A DNA stretch of 64,000 bases from Isoetes taiwanensis (GCA_021234155.1 JAJEKV010000028.1:13842134-13906133); one strand, 5' to 3'. Positions 34,271-45,923 are shown, counted from the first letter of the stretch. Numbers and translations: made by a program. The notes: generated by a model not told the origin, from the sequence alone.

Positions 34271-34743
34271 ATGGCGATTCTTTCGCCTTCAACTTCTTTG
34301 GGTGCAAAAAAACTCGAATTTAATTGTCTCGTGGGAAGCAAGAACCCCAATAATTTTCTTCTTCGAGAGAATTGTCGATGTGGCACCCTAACTAAAAATC
34401 ATATTCCCTCTTTCTGTTGCTTTCAAGACATCTCGGCCTTCTCATGTGCTTCTGATTCTTGAAAAATTTGTGCGGGGCCCATGCCACCTGAGTCGTCCAT
34501 TGTTAGCATGTTGCTCGATCTCCTTCTTTTCTTACCTCATTTTGTGCCCCTTTATTAATCGGAGGCGGCCGGTGGTTTCACCCAAGGGAGACATTCTTTA
34601 AAACAATCGATTCTATCTTATTTTTCCCTTTTTACAGACTTCTATCCAGATATTATTAACTCTGATTTGTCCTGTATTTTGACAGAGAATCAAGCTGTGG
34701 CTATGGCGACTGCAAGCTCTTTAGCATGGGACAACACTCAAAG
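34271..34743 (+). CDS. Possible 5' end of a plastid-targeted protein gene, cut off by the 3.1 kb repeat
   Basis: A frame starting at 34271 reads MAILSPSTSLGAKKLEFN: Ser-rich, basic and lacking acidic residues early, as in transit peptides. It ends at TGA 34460-34462. A second candidate exon lies at about 34688-34743. It is preceded by the acceptor TTTTGACAG, reads ENQAVAMATASSLAWDNTQR and is followed by AAAG-GTTTTT, a possible donor. About 90 bp later the inverted Gypsy-containing block begins (34835), so the rest of any such gene is separated or lost. The joining splice site of exon 1 is not clear. No family recognised. Confidence 0.3.
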
Positions 34744-34834
34744 GTTTTTATGCGGACCCTAGCTGGGTTTCAGCATTTCTATTTGCATATCTACTTCAGA
34801 TAAGCCATCTATTCTGTTGAGTTTATTCGCTTGC

Positions 34835-36165
34835 AAGCTGCAATTCAAAACATGTCTCGCTAAGGTTGCCACACCAACTCCATGCGCCGACTTTGGCCGC
34901 TCGTCTGAAAATGGAACTCCACACGGCTAGTGAGATCAGAGCTAAAAATTGGGCATCTTAGCAAGACACATCACTTCATGAGCACTAGTGAGGTCAAAGC
35001 TCCAAAAACTGCAAAAACCAACAACACGCCAATAGTCAAATGTGTAAGGGTTAGGAGCCACCCACAGGCCAAGTGTCAGGAGACTATAAAACTGGGCCAA
35101 CAATATAAGAATTACAGTATCAAAAAAGAGAAATGAATGATTCATGAGGATTCCCGACGCCCCGGAGCTACACTAGGATCGAGATTACAAGAATCGCAAC
35201 ATCAATATGGGAAAACAAACCACGAGGATCATCGGAAGCCACGAGGCTATGCAGAGATCGAGAATTCCAATATATATATATATAGGCTCGAATCGAGAGG
35301 GGCTTCCCTTGATGCCCTCCAAAAGCGACAAGTGCTATGCTGGAAAAGAATGCAAGGGCCCATTAGCCAACTGAGAATCAACCTGATAGTAATCAAATAG
35401 TTAATAGCTAACACAAGCAACCAAGCACAATAGCACATTATCAAAATTTGAAAAGACGATCCATGAGGATCCTCGAAGCCACGGGCTACTGAGATAGGAA
35501 AATATAAGCTCAACCCGTGAGGGCTTCCCTTTGGTGCCCTCTAGAAGCACCATGTGCTGCTACTGAAAAATGCGTAAGCCCATCCGGCCAACACGAACAA
35601 AAAAAGTAAAACCTATGTAGCGTAACAAGAGGTGGGAGGGGGAGAACTTTGTACAACAACAAGATTCAGCTCAGAGGAAACGCCGATGGGGGCACAAGGC
35701 TTTTATAGGAGAAAGGGCCAAAGAAAGCCTGCACTATAGCAGGCGTGTTCCAAAGAAAGCCCTGGTCCGAAAAGGAGAGTCAAGGCTAAAATCGGTATCC
35801 CTTTCCTCTATAATGATGGTTCTCTTCTATATAAGAAGAGAACCATAGCATTCTAGGCAAAGGTCCTTATGCACAAATGGCATCATCCGGACACAAAGAG
35901 GAACCTACCTCAAACTCCATCATAGGCCAAGGGCACGAGAGACTGTCAGCGTACCTCAATGCCAGGAAAAATTTAGCAAGCATGAGACGAGGTGGGATGC
36001 CAATGCAAGTAGCGGGGAAAGGGGCCCAAGAGACGCTGGGACAACTGGAATGCATAAAGCAAAGAAATCAAAACTGTAAAATCAACGTACCAACAAACTA
36101 CGGAGAATACATAACGACACGACGCCTTCGAAAAGCAAGAACAAGCAATACCTAATCTATCATAT
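34835..36165 (-). mobile_element. 1.33 kb block flanking LTR copy 2 (inverted copy of 9891-11222)
   Basis: Runs co-linear with 9891-11222 in reverse complement. It includes the perfect hairpin at 35816-35846, the TATA box at 35700-35707 and the 226-bp tandem repeat. The homology ends at GAATTGCAGCTTG in both copies. Confidence 0.75.
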
Positions 36166-37772
36166 TGTGACGCTCCTCAATCCACCGCGATGCTCCCCAT
36201 CGTATAAATACAGAAATTCCCCCCATGGCGAATCCATCACCACGTAAAGGCCCTCCACCCGACTCGACCACTTGTGATGGCTAAGCGTCCCGTGAAGGAC
36301 ACCTGAGGTGTCATTAGTCCCACTTCTATGGGAAGCCTATATAGCTTTAAGTACCGCATATACATGTTAGCACCTAGCAACAATACTAATAAATAATATA
36401 CCACCACAAAGGGTGGCCCATCATCATCAATATAACTACAACAGAATACTAACATAACAAAGGAAATACACCATAACTAAGGGCTCTACCCCGGGCTCAG
36501 ACTCCATGGGGTGGCCCGGTCGGTCGGGCCTCCAAGATAACCCCAAGCAGATGTGAGGTATAACATGGCGTTGGCTGGCATAAGACAATGGCTAGAGTAG
36601 TCCACTCCATCCGCCCCTCCTGTGCACACTTTGCAGATAGGCTGAATCATGCTATGACGTGCTTGTAGCCCTCCGGAGACACAATCCCAAGGAATCACCC
36701 TTCGGGACTACTCCGGGTTACATCTCCCCGGTCCGATGAGGCAGGTCAGAGAGGCGTCTCCTCCCCGAGCATGACAGATCCCTGGGTGTGCTAGAGAACA
36801 CGTGCTCCCTTAGTGACCCCCGCATCCGTACCCGACTTACTCCCCTAAATCTAAAGTTTGGCTCACCAGCCCATTCGAGCCTGTAGCCATATAGGCTCCC
36901 ACCCTCCCCCCAGTGTCGGACCCATGCCCGCCCACACGCAGTGACCTGCTATAAGCCTAGCACACTATAGGAGTCCCAAGCACACGGCTGCCCAGAGCAA
37001 GACCCCACCCCGATTCACCATCATCACTCTTTTATCCGGTGCTGAACCACATCATAGCATCCACGAAAATAGGTTGGCTCTTGTGCCGCGCCGCATTTAT
37101 TCTTGGGTTTTAAGGGTCCTATCTAGGAGCATCTCTTCTTCTAGATGGCCTTTTAGGTCTCTACCCTCCCCCCTCCCCTTTTTACCCATACAACACAGAG
37201 GAAATGTAAAGAAAGCTATCCTTATACATCTCCATCCATAGCTTCTAATAGAACACATAAAATAGAGATTAACCATACATCTATCATACAAGAGTTACTC
37301 CTAGCTACCTTCTAATCATACAAGGGTTAGTCCTATGACTATCTAGGAATCCAAGCTATCTCACGCACTAACCCGGGATTATAGCTAGGCCCACTATCGC
37401 CGGGTTCTCCATCCTCCCGGCCGAACATGGAGGAACAAAGCAGCTCCTCCTCCACCAACCTCCCCCAATTGGGGCAACCCCAGGGTACAAAACCCCAATT
37501 TGGGTCCCAAGTTAGTAACTCCCTTGCCCAATCAATTTGGGCCGTGGGCGCTCTGGGTTGGCTAATATTAACTAATTTGATATTTTTAGCCCTTTTTAAT
37601 ATTAGGTTAAGCCCTAAATTCGAATTAGGGTTTAAGGTTAGGTTTCCACTTTAATAATTAATTATTAACATAGCTAACCTTAGGTTATGAATAATTAAGA
37701 TGCCATTAATTATTCATAGTGACGTGTCATATATTTATACTTAAAAAGGCGATAAATATGTGGAACGCCACA
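36166..37772 (-). repeat. Gypsy LTR, 1607 bp, copy 2
   Basis: Inverted copy of 8276-9890, with termini TGTGACGCTCC at 36166 and GGAACGCCACA ending at 37772. It is slightly shorter, with scattered substitutions and small indels relative to copy 1. Frames within it (36237-36455, 36486-36698, 37097-37291) are not genes. Confidence 0.85.
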
Positions 37773-37948
37773 TTCTCCCCACCTTTAAAATGATGTTGTC
37801 CTCAAGATCAAGACTACTCTTGTTGGTGGGCAACACAAAGACATGTTGGAAGGGAAGTCTTCCTCCTTAAAGAGATAGCGTGAGATTATAAGTCACACAC
37901 CTGACGTTGTCATGTTCAAAAGTGATCAAGTTTGAAATGACTTGTAAT
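37773..37948 (-). mobile_element. Gypsy pol tail and polypurine tract, copy 2
   Basis: Reads on the minus strand SSLDLEDNIILKVGRM followed by the purine run AAAGGTGGGGAGAA at the LTR edge. Homology with copy 1 stops at ATTACAAGTCATTT, that is 37948 here and 8105 in copy 1. Confidence 0.65.
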
Positions 37949-37949
37949 G

Positions 37950-38780
37950 TGCAATTTATAAGTCCGATATTAAAGGTAGGAGTATAGGTCGACATGATCA
38001 TCTTTTAGGACCAAGTAAAGGTCAACAAATAAGGTTTGTGGAAGTACCGCTTAGTAGAGAGTCATTCTAATCATATTAAGTTCTCGTGTATGTGTCTATT
38101 ATATTCTCCCTTCACTTTGCAATTGCTTTATTACAACAGCCAAATTTAATTTAATTTTTGTATCAAAATTTTGTTTTCCTATTTTGTTAAGTTTCACAAC
38201 CTCGTATGTTCCTATCCTCACATTTATACTTACCCTTTAATACAATTATATATTGTAATGTATCTGACATTTTTACCTATATACTTTAATATTAATTACG
38301 GACACATGTTCTTCATCATTTATTATTTATAACCTTGTTATAACATAATCTAAGTCTCGTTATTCCCTCAGGAGTTCGTGTAAGACATACATAATTATCT
38401 CCTTTCGATTATCTTTAATGTTTCCACACTCACACTCTCTATTCTAGTCTATTTTAACCATAAAGCACAATTTCATTAAAATGGGAAATTTCGTGATTCC
38501 AATTAGCAACGAAAATCTTTTTTAGTTCATTTTATGCCAATTTTTTAAGCAATTATGGCGTCATTAAGAAAAAATATGCCTCTAAAGTGTCATTTATTGG
38601 CGCCATCAAAAAGACTAGCACTGCATATAAAGAAGCTAAAGAAACGTAACATCACAAAATTAGTTAAAATTTCCAAATTCATAGATTTGCAAATCAAAAA
38701 TTTTGCCCACAACAACAAGGACTTGGAAGGGAGTCTCGCTTACAAAAAGTATTATTGTACAATTTAACATTACAATCACA
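37950..38780. other. AT-rich intergenic, no gene supported
   Basis: Only a Lys-rich 70-residue frame at 38555-38767 is present; it has no motif and lies in AT-rich DNA. Confidence 0.5.
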
Positions 38781-38794
38781 CAAAATTCGTGGTT

Positions 38795-38860
38795 CCTGAT
38801 CGAGGATCGGGTTACCGCATCGGGATCGGGTTACGCATCGGGATCGTGTTCCGCGTCGCC
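38795..38860. repeat. Short GC-rich tandem repeat (GCATCGGGATCGGGTTAC)
   Basis: About three imperfect units of 17-19 bp: ATCGGGTTACC, GCATCGGGATCGGGTTAC and GCATCGGGATCGTGTTCC. They lie at the 3' end of the minus-strand ORF chain that follows. Confidence 0.6.
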
Positions 38861-38870
38861 CGAGCCATGG

Positions 38871-41740
38871 CTAGAAGAAGCACCCATAGGATCTACCCGA
38901 AGCTCTCAAACAGTGGGCGTTGAAATTGGGATCATTAAGCATGTCCAGATCGAATTGTGCGTTCTTGATCGCATCATAGTCCACATCGGGTGGAGCTTCA
39001 GGCATCTCTGTATTTGGTGGATCTACAAAATTCTTCAAAGAACAAAGACCTTGTCTCTCCACACAGAATCGCCGCAAGTATAGGATTCAGAGGCGGTCAA
39101 GCCTATCAAGAATCCCCTGTGCACTCCCCGCTAACCGGTCACTTTCAACACAATGCAAACTCTCTTATTCAAAGAATGAAGCCCTGGCCAAAAGAACCAC
39201 AGAGAAGTAATCAAACACCCCCCTGTTCCTAGCTGTACCATTTTCTCGCAGACGAGGTAGGAGCATGTGGCAGCCCCAACCGGTTTCTCATGATTAAGTC
39301 CCCGCAAGCCTTGCCACCAGTATTTCGGAATCACAAGGTGCGAGCTTCCCCGCCATAGCCTCGGACTCCCCTCGCGTCTTCTTAGGGCAATGAAACCGTG
39401 GCGCTTCTTGAGGATGATCGTTGAAGGGAATTTGAGGTCAATATCATCGAGGAGGATGAATTTTTTTGTATGCGCACCGGTGCATGGACCTCCTCGAACT
39501 CCCTGGGAGCCGGATTTTTGTATTCGCCCTCATACATGCCAATAAAAACTCGATCCGAATCCGGGATCATCCAACACATGAAATCAAGAAGTTGTGCTCG
39601 CCTTGCAAAGACCACTATCCGTAAAGAATCACCGTGGTGTTCTTTATGACCGTGATCGAAGAAATTAGAGAGAGTGGTCTTGTCCCACATTGGAGTGATG
39701 CCTCTAGTGTCCGTGGCTATCAAGGATGCCGGGCACGAGATTGCAAACAAATTGCCCCCGCCGTCGAGAAGTTCAACTGCAATGGAAGTCTTCGGTATCC
39801 TCCCTCCTGCAAGACAAAGATTATGTGTATATATTTTGCCAAGGCGGTGGCACGCTACCGAAAAACTCCTTCCTTGGTCACGCCAACTTCAACCCACTTA
39901 CTATACTTGGGGTGGCCATGGAAATCGTGTCGCCGTCCTCGAAGCCCACTCACGGCAAGACTTAGATCGATGAAGGATTTAAACTTCCTAAAATTATCCT
40001 TCACATATTCAAAAATCTCCTTCTTCAAGAACGATATAGATCGTAGTGTCTTTGCCCTTGTCTTGAAGAAGTGCTTACCTGTATAATCAGAGGTGACCTT
40101 CACGTAGGTATTCCCATCCAGCACCTCCTGGAACAAAATCCGATAGTCTTCATAGTCCATACCCCTCATGCACCTCGTAGGTCCGACCGGGTAGTCGAAC
40201 TCTTTTGCCCATTCGGGTAATAGTATGTCCCTTATTATCTGTTAGCTTGCAAGATTTCCACAAGTTCCATAGGGACACGAATAGCTGAAAAATATCCTCT
40301 GGCATGAAGACCCACTGACTGAAATCTTTCGGGTGCTTACCACGCATGGTAACTTCAGCCAAAGCCAGATAACGCTGGAAACAACAAGAAGTTAGTATTG
40401 AATGCAAATGATTATGAAATGGCGTCGTGGCGCCATTTGCTGAGGAAATGGCGCCGTGGCGCCATTTCGCCACGGCGCCATTTGCTAATCTAGCAGAAAA
40501 TTAAAACACGATGTACCTTGTATGGTTCTGAGCGAGATTGCCCGCGTCCCGATGGATCAGGCTTCCCGCAAAGAGCATATTGTTGCCGCAGGTGGGTTAT
40601 TTTATCAATGAAAGGCTCCTTGAAGATAGTCTTGGCAGCGATATCATTGACTTCACAACTGAGCTGCAGGCACTCTTGCTTGTCCACCGTGCGCACAAGA
40701 CTCGGGCAATTCGATACTCATAAATCTTTGCCATTTGTTCTTGGGACTTCATTTGCCGAAGTCTTTTACATACAAGCCGAAGGCCATAATGTAAAATGAT
40801 TGCCATTCACTATGTAAAAGTGCATCCCCATGAGGTCATCCCCGGTTTTCCAAGGATGTAGTTTCTTTGTGAGGGATTGAATGGAATCACGCCTGCGGGA
40901 GTGAACAACACCGGATGTGGATCTCTTTGAAAGGATTCCACTAAGGTCTTCACGCGTGCTCCATATTTCTTGGCCGAGATGTCGATTTGTAGGCCCTTGA
41001 TATAGGTGAACACGCTTATTCGCTTGATAAATTTGATGCCCAGAGGAAAAGATGCCTTGGTCAATGATCTTCTTCAGAACGTGTTCTCTCGCCGTCTTCT
41101 CCTCTTTCTCGATCTTTCCACCTTAAGATTTGCGCACCTCGAGCAAGTCGCCGAGCTATTCTTAAGGTTAGCTTTTTGGCTCGGCTTCTAATGGGGACCC
41201 TTTTGGCGGTGTGCCCGGAGAATCTTGGATATGTGGTGGGCTTGGAGGAACTTCACCACCACTTCCAGCCGAGACTTGAGTCCCAGTCTCTCTCCTCTCT
41301 GCTTTTTAGGTGTTCTCTCCTTCTCGGTCTCCCCAGCCGGCCTTGCTTCTTCTTCTTTTTTCCCTTCTATTGCCTGCCTCTCGATTCCCTTTCCTCTCCG
41401 TCCTTTTCTGTCCCGCCGCCTGTTCTTCCTTCCGCCCTTTCCCCGCCTTTTTCCTTGTCTTTCTTGTCTTTCTTCTTCCTATCCTTCTTTTCTTTCTTTT
41501 CCTTTTCTTTCCTTTTCCTTCTTCTCTTTCTTTTTCCTTATCGGGATCTTCGTGATCCTTTCTCTTCACTTTCCCCTTGTCCGACTTTCCTTGCTCAACT
41601 TCCCGGTCAACTTCCTCAGTAGCAGATGAGGAGTCCTCGCTAACGGATTTCAAATGCACGCCGTGTCCACAATGGCGGGTAGTTTCTATTGGGCTAATGC
41701 CTTGACAATGAATGAAAACGAGTTCTTCGACTTCGTTCAA
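38871..41740 (-). pseudogene. Large unrecognised ORF chain, minus strand, frameshifted (mobile-element-like)
   Basis: Consecutive minus-strand frames form one protein-like chain. It starts with a charged Lys/Glu/Arg-rich head (41740-41306, SVSEDSSSATEEVDREVEQG then long KRK/EEGK runs). Next come FPLGIKFIKRISVFTYIKGL (41064-40810), CLQLSCEVNDIAAKTIF (40696-40490) and KDFSQWVFMPEDIFQLFVSL (40473-40150). Then follow YRILFQEVLDGNTYVKVTSD (40169-39855), SLRIVVFARRAQLLDFMCWM and IPDSDRVFIGMYEGEY (39750-39382), IPKYWWQGLRGLNHEKPVG (39334-39131) and an acidic tail (38871-39077, MPEAPPDVDYDAIKNAQFDL). At least five frame changes or small introns are needed. I know no family with this order. A palindrome cluster interrupts it at 40418-40485, and a large palindrome array lies upstream. 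Confidence 0.5.
40418..40485. repeat. Small cluster of GGCGCC palindromes inside the ORF chain
   Basis: Three adjacent or overlapping motifs: AAATGGCGTCGTGGCGCC, AAATGGCGCCGTGGCGCC and CGCCACGGCGCCATTTGC. They belong to the same motif family as the arrays at 42.3-42.8 kb and 49.0-49.2 kb. Confidence 0.85.
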
Positions 41741-42267
41741 ACGATTGCAAAAGAATCATAAAACCCTCAAGATTTCTTGTGGACTGATCGATATCGACTT
41801 CTTCAAAGCTGTTTGTATGATGGCGATGGCCTTTGCTTTCTCGCCAACCAGCTACATTTAAGTTATACTAGCGGATTATTATTGTGGGATCATAGAACTT
41901 CCGGTCCACATAGTAGACTATTATTCTCTGGCCGCACGCTGTCGTCCACAGACCACCCTGATCCAATCTTCGTGGCCCGCTCTTGCTAGTCAACCTCATG
42001 TTAACCAAGATACCGGCTGGTAAATTCCGGCTTAAGGGGCGCTCTCCTTTATCGCCAGGCGTAGTTTTTACCGCAGTCTCCTTTCGAAATCAGAGGTGGA
42101 GGGGGCTCTCACCGCATTATTTCCATGCACCGTTCCTATTCACAAAGATGATAGTCCGGTCGGATTGAAATTGTGTTTTCGAACGAAGCAATACCGCAAC
42201 AAAGAAGCATCGAATAAAGGCATCAATAACTCGATCAAAACTAGTAGACGTACTCAGACGACCAATA

Positions 42268-42840
42268 AAATGGCGCCATGGCCATTTGTATCTCAATTCA
42301 TTGCATAAGCACATGGAAGCGCCGCATGCGCTTAGCATTCATGCCATTTGCAAAACAACAAGACCCTAATTTAAGACAATAGGCATCAAATGGCGCTGAT
42401 GGCGCCATTTACAACAACAAGACCATTTGCCAACAACAATACCCTAATGTAAGCTAATGAACATTAAACGGCGCCATGACGCCATTTGTCAACCACAGGT
42501 CCCTTATGTAAGCTAATGGACATCAAATGGCGCGACGGCGCCATTTCTCAACAACAAGCCACTAGTTTGACTAGACATCAAATGGCGCTGATGGCCATTT
42601 GCCAACAAAACAAGAGCCTAATGTAAGCTAATGGACATCAAATGGGCCATGGCGCCATTTTGCAACAACAAGAGCCTAATGTAAGTTAATGGACATCAAA
42701 TGGCGCCATGGCCATTTGTCAACAACAAGAGCCTAATGTAAGCTAATGGACATCAAATGGCGCCATGGCGCCATTTTCCAACAACAAGAGCCCAATGTAA
42801 GTTAATTGACATCAAATGGCCATGGCACCATTTATCAACC
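42268..42840. repeat. Minisatellite array built on ATGGCGCCATGGCGCCAT
   Basis: Nine motif copies start at about 42268, 42389, 42466, 42525, 42580, 42639, 42699, 42756 and 42814. The last seven are spaced about 55-60 bp, with the unit text CAACAACAAGAGCCTAATGT then AAGCTAATGGACATCA between them. The core is a near-perfect palindrome that decays symmetrically (GGCC, GGCGCTGATGGC and similar variants). It lies upstream of the minus-strand ORF chain. Confidence 0.92.
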
Positions 42841-42859
42841 GGCAGGACCCAAATTCAAC

Positions 42860-43800
42860 AACAAGATTCGAAATGAAAGGCGGGCCCATTTCTACCAAAG
42901 GGAAGCACCGCAAGTAGATGACATACATGTGCCTTAAGGTGTACTAGCCGCCTCCACATTCGAAAGTAGCTCTTAATTGTCCACTTCCCATTTCGAAGCC
43001 TTTGAATTTGGCCCTGAAACCGGTGTGTAGCTTGATGGAGTGAGGCGATGAACCGGGGGAAATGGCGCCCGAAAATACTAAAAACAGTAGGGCTAAACAA
43101 GGCTCCTCGGAGGCGCCGGCGAAGCCCGGGGGGCCGAGGCTTAGGGTCGAAGGCCCGGAGCCGAATCAAAACGAAAAGCAAAATGAGGTCCTCCGAAAAA
43201 ACAATGGGGCATAACTAACTTTGGCCGGCTGCCTCTGGGTACCACAAAGCGCGGGCAGCTAGGCCCGTGGTCGCCCAGCGCCCATGCCCGCCAAGCCATG
43301 CCCACCGACGCCTTGATGGCCCAGCGCATGCCCGCCCATGCCCGTGGCGGTCCAGTCCAACCATGCCCGCCCAAAATTGAATTTTGAAATTAATATTTCC
43401 CGCCCATCGCCCACCCAAATTTGAACATAGAATTCAAAAAATCCCGCCTGTAATTTGAAAATTTGCCACCACAAAATTTAAAAATTCCCACCAGAATTGA
43501 AATTTGGTTGCCACTTGTCCAAAGTCGAATGGTCCGCTTTTAAAATTGTACTTTGCATTTAAAGCTCCCTCTTTGTCGCCGTTCTCCCTCTTAAGGCGAC
43601 CATGCCACGACGCAGACGTTTTAGCGCTTCAAGCCTTTGCCGAACTTTGTTTCGTTTACCGCCGCCGCGATAAGGCGCTACTCTCAGCGCCAGAGGGCAG
43701 AAACTTTGCAAGGCGCATCGCGTCTTTGTCGCCGCTTTCTTCTTGGTGCTCCGCGGCGTGAGCTACATGTCCCACGCCGTGATTTGCGTAATGCCATCTA
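42860..43800. other. GC-rich spacer with repeated CCCGCC and ATGCCCGCC motifs
   Basis: 43250-43370 repeats (C)ATGCCCGCC about five times. 43370-43510 alternates CCCGCC or CCACC boxes with AATTTGAAAATT-type AT blocks, including TTTCCCGCC at about 43397, which matches the plant E2F core TTTSSCGC. Gly/Trp-rich frames on the minus strand (43141-43474) are by-products of the repeat. Confidence 0.5.
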
Positions 43801-43814
43801 CCTCTATATGACGT

Positions 43815-45392
43815 AATATATGCCACTTTGCCTGTGTTAGACCACCAGGTGAACAGCACCATAGGTGTTAAACAGGGATGCCCGTTATCTCTAACGCTTT
43901 TTGGACTCTATATTGACAAGTTGGAGACCTGGATGCAAGAACATGGAGGTGGTGGCCCGCAGTTGCCAGAGGCATATACAGTAAAACAGTTGCTCTATGC
44001 AGATGATCTGGGCTTATTGTCCCATACAGCTAGGAGTATGCAGGAACATTTGGATGCTCTCACTCAATTCTATGACATAGCAAGAATGACAACAACCAAA
44101 GAAAACCAAGTTGTTGCCAATCTCGTCACAAGAGAGATGATATCCCGCATACTTCTATTACAGAGGACAAAGGATGGAAGTTGTAAGGACCTTTAAGTAT
44201 TTGGGAATCGATTTCTCTGCTAACATGCTATGGGATGACTGTGTAGAGAGAAGGGTCAACGCGGGATGGAAAGCCCCAGATGCAATGCATTAGCCGTTAT
44301 AGAATAGATCTCACATTTGGCACGCAAAAGCACACCTGCTCCGAAAGCACTCGTGGAACCTCGATTGCCGATGGGGTAGAGGTCCGGGGCGCCGCTAGCA
44401 AGGGTACTTGGGATAAGTTGGATAGGGCGTATGAGCTTTCCCCGACATACAGCCTAAGCCAAGGATACTGTGCCTTATCCCATTTTGCCAGATGAGATCG
44501 CTTTTGGCCCTCGCAAAGATTCTCGCTATGCACAGCACCTTGCGATTTCCATAAGGTTGATGTAATGGATGCACAACGCCTTCCTCCCCGCCTCTGTTAT
44601 TATACAAGGGCCACAACGCCCCAAAGAGAGTGTGGCGGTGAGCATTGTAGAGGATGGTTCGCAAGATGGTCCATAGAGATAGACTATCAACACATTATAG
44701 ATATGGCGGATATCGTGGAGCAGAGTCGATTTGAATGAGCGCTTTGTCGCCTCTCTATGGGATGCTTCACCTTGCAAAGCCCAAAACAGCACTACCACAC
44801 GCAGTTTAATCCGGCCACTGAACATGGCCCCCACCAAGATTTGAAGGCACACATCTCTACCAAGAAACGGAGAGCTATAGCTGCAATAAGGACCGGTCCC
44901 ACCATCTTAGAATTGAGACAAAATACCGGGTACCTGGATGGAGGGTAGGGAATCCCCCTGCTGCAGAGAGATTATGCCGCCCGCCACATGCGCATAGTAG
45001 AAGATGAACACCATGCTCTACAGAATGCCCAAAGATATGCACACATCCGAAAGCGGCTCATGCCGATCTCGATGCTCTTAGCAATTATCAACCGGCCGGC
45101 TTCGCCAATGGTCGCGACGCCTTAAGGCCCTACATTCTGCAAGTCTCCACCGCCGAGTCCCTCACAAAGACAGTGGAATTTGAGCCTCCTAGATAGGGCC
45201 TCCTCAACGCCTTACTACAAGGGTTTTTCCTCCCACATGGGGGGTTTTTTCATCCCAGTGGTAGAGACACATTGTACAGGGTTTCTGTGGTTCTCTTTTG
45301 TGTTTGAAAACTTTCCGCTATATTGTATCACCGTCTCATAGGCCAGTTGGCCTCCGTGGACGTTAAAATATACTTCCTTCCTTCCTTCCTTC
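43815..45392 (+). mobile_element. 5'-truncated LINE (non-LTR retrotransposon), ORF2 3' portion
   Basis: Reverse transcriptase motifs appear in 43828-44196: GVKQGCPLSLTLFGLYIDKL and, with the catalytic YADD at 43996-44007, LLYADDLGLLSH, then HLDALTQFYD. A further piece reads FKYLGIDFSANMLWDD after a frame change near 44190. The C-terminal region is still readable in pieces: STKKRRAIAAIRTG (about 44850-44900) and VEDEHHALQNAQRYAHIRKR (about 45000-45055), which correspond to the usual RTG and C-terminal Cys/His segment with the first Cys residues lost. The 3' end is at a (TTCC)n tail (about 45372-45391). The upstream ORF1 and endonuclease are absent, as expected for 5' truncation during target-primed reverse transcription. 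Confidence 0.82.
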
Positions 45393-45427
45393 CTTATTAA
45401 TAGTCTTATTAATATTCTTATTAATTT

Positions 45428-45710
45428 GTACATTCATATACTCTAAGGAGGTTATTTCTAAGTCAACGTTCCCCACTTGACGTAATAACTAGGCCTCAAA
45501 CCTCATCTCTATTATCAACTAACAATTTAATAATATATTATTAACTATATTATATCTAATAATATATTTAAATAATAATTATATATATTATTATTGATTT
45601 GTACACGCATATACTCTAGATAGTTAGTACAAGAAGGTTTATTTTGTGTCAATATTCCCCACTTGACATACTAACTAGGCCCCAAACCTCATCTCTATCA
45701 TCAAGAGATA
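45428..45710. repeat. Diverged direct repeat, offset 173 bp, upstream of the malectin-like gene
   Basis: GTACA(T/C)(T/G)CATATACTCTA to TTCCCCACTTGACXTA and ACTAGGCC(T/C)CAAACCTCAT, ending CTCTAT(T/C)ATCAA, occurs at 45428-45520 and 45601-45705. The copies sit 210-500 bp upstream of the start codon and could affect regulation. Confidence 0.75.
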
Positions 45711-45859
45711 ATTTACACGAAAGATCAAATTCGAATTGTGTGTGAGACGTGGGTATGATTACCTTCACGTCGTGTTGGCCTCCCCTATTTGTACTCTAGT
45801 ATTTAGAGATTAATCGGTTTGGGAAAGATTCTCGCGTTGTTGCTTGAGAGCTTCATCTC

Positions 45860-45869
45860 TATAAATATA
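45860..45869 (+). promoter_or_regulatory. TATA box of the malectin-like gene
   Basis: TATAAATATA lies 64 bp upstream of the ATG at 45924, a normal distance for a plant core promoter with a short 5' leader. Nothing else of this quality lies in the preceding 100 bp. Confidence 0.7.
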
Positions 45870-45923
45870 TATGGCTTGTAATAGGTCCATAAAAGCACAA
45901 GCAAGTGAACCAAGGCCCTAGAC

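Noticed and set aside
41176-41629. Plus-strand ORFs rich in Ser/Phe/Leu/Pro (148, 134 and 81 residues)
   Set aside because: They are the antisense of a Lys/Glu-rich purine tract in the minus-strand ORF chain; three overlapping frames are open at once, a sign of composition bias.
43141-43474. Gly/Trp/His-rich minus-strand ORFs
   Set aside because: They arise from the repeated GGGCGGGCATGG text and overlap in three frames.
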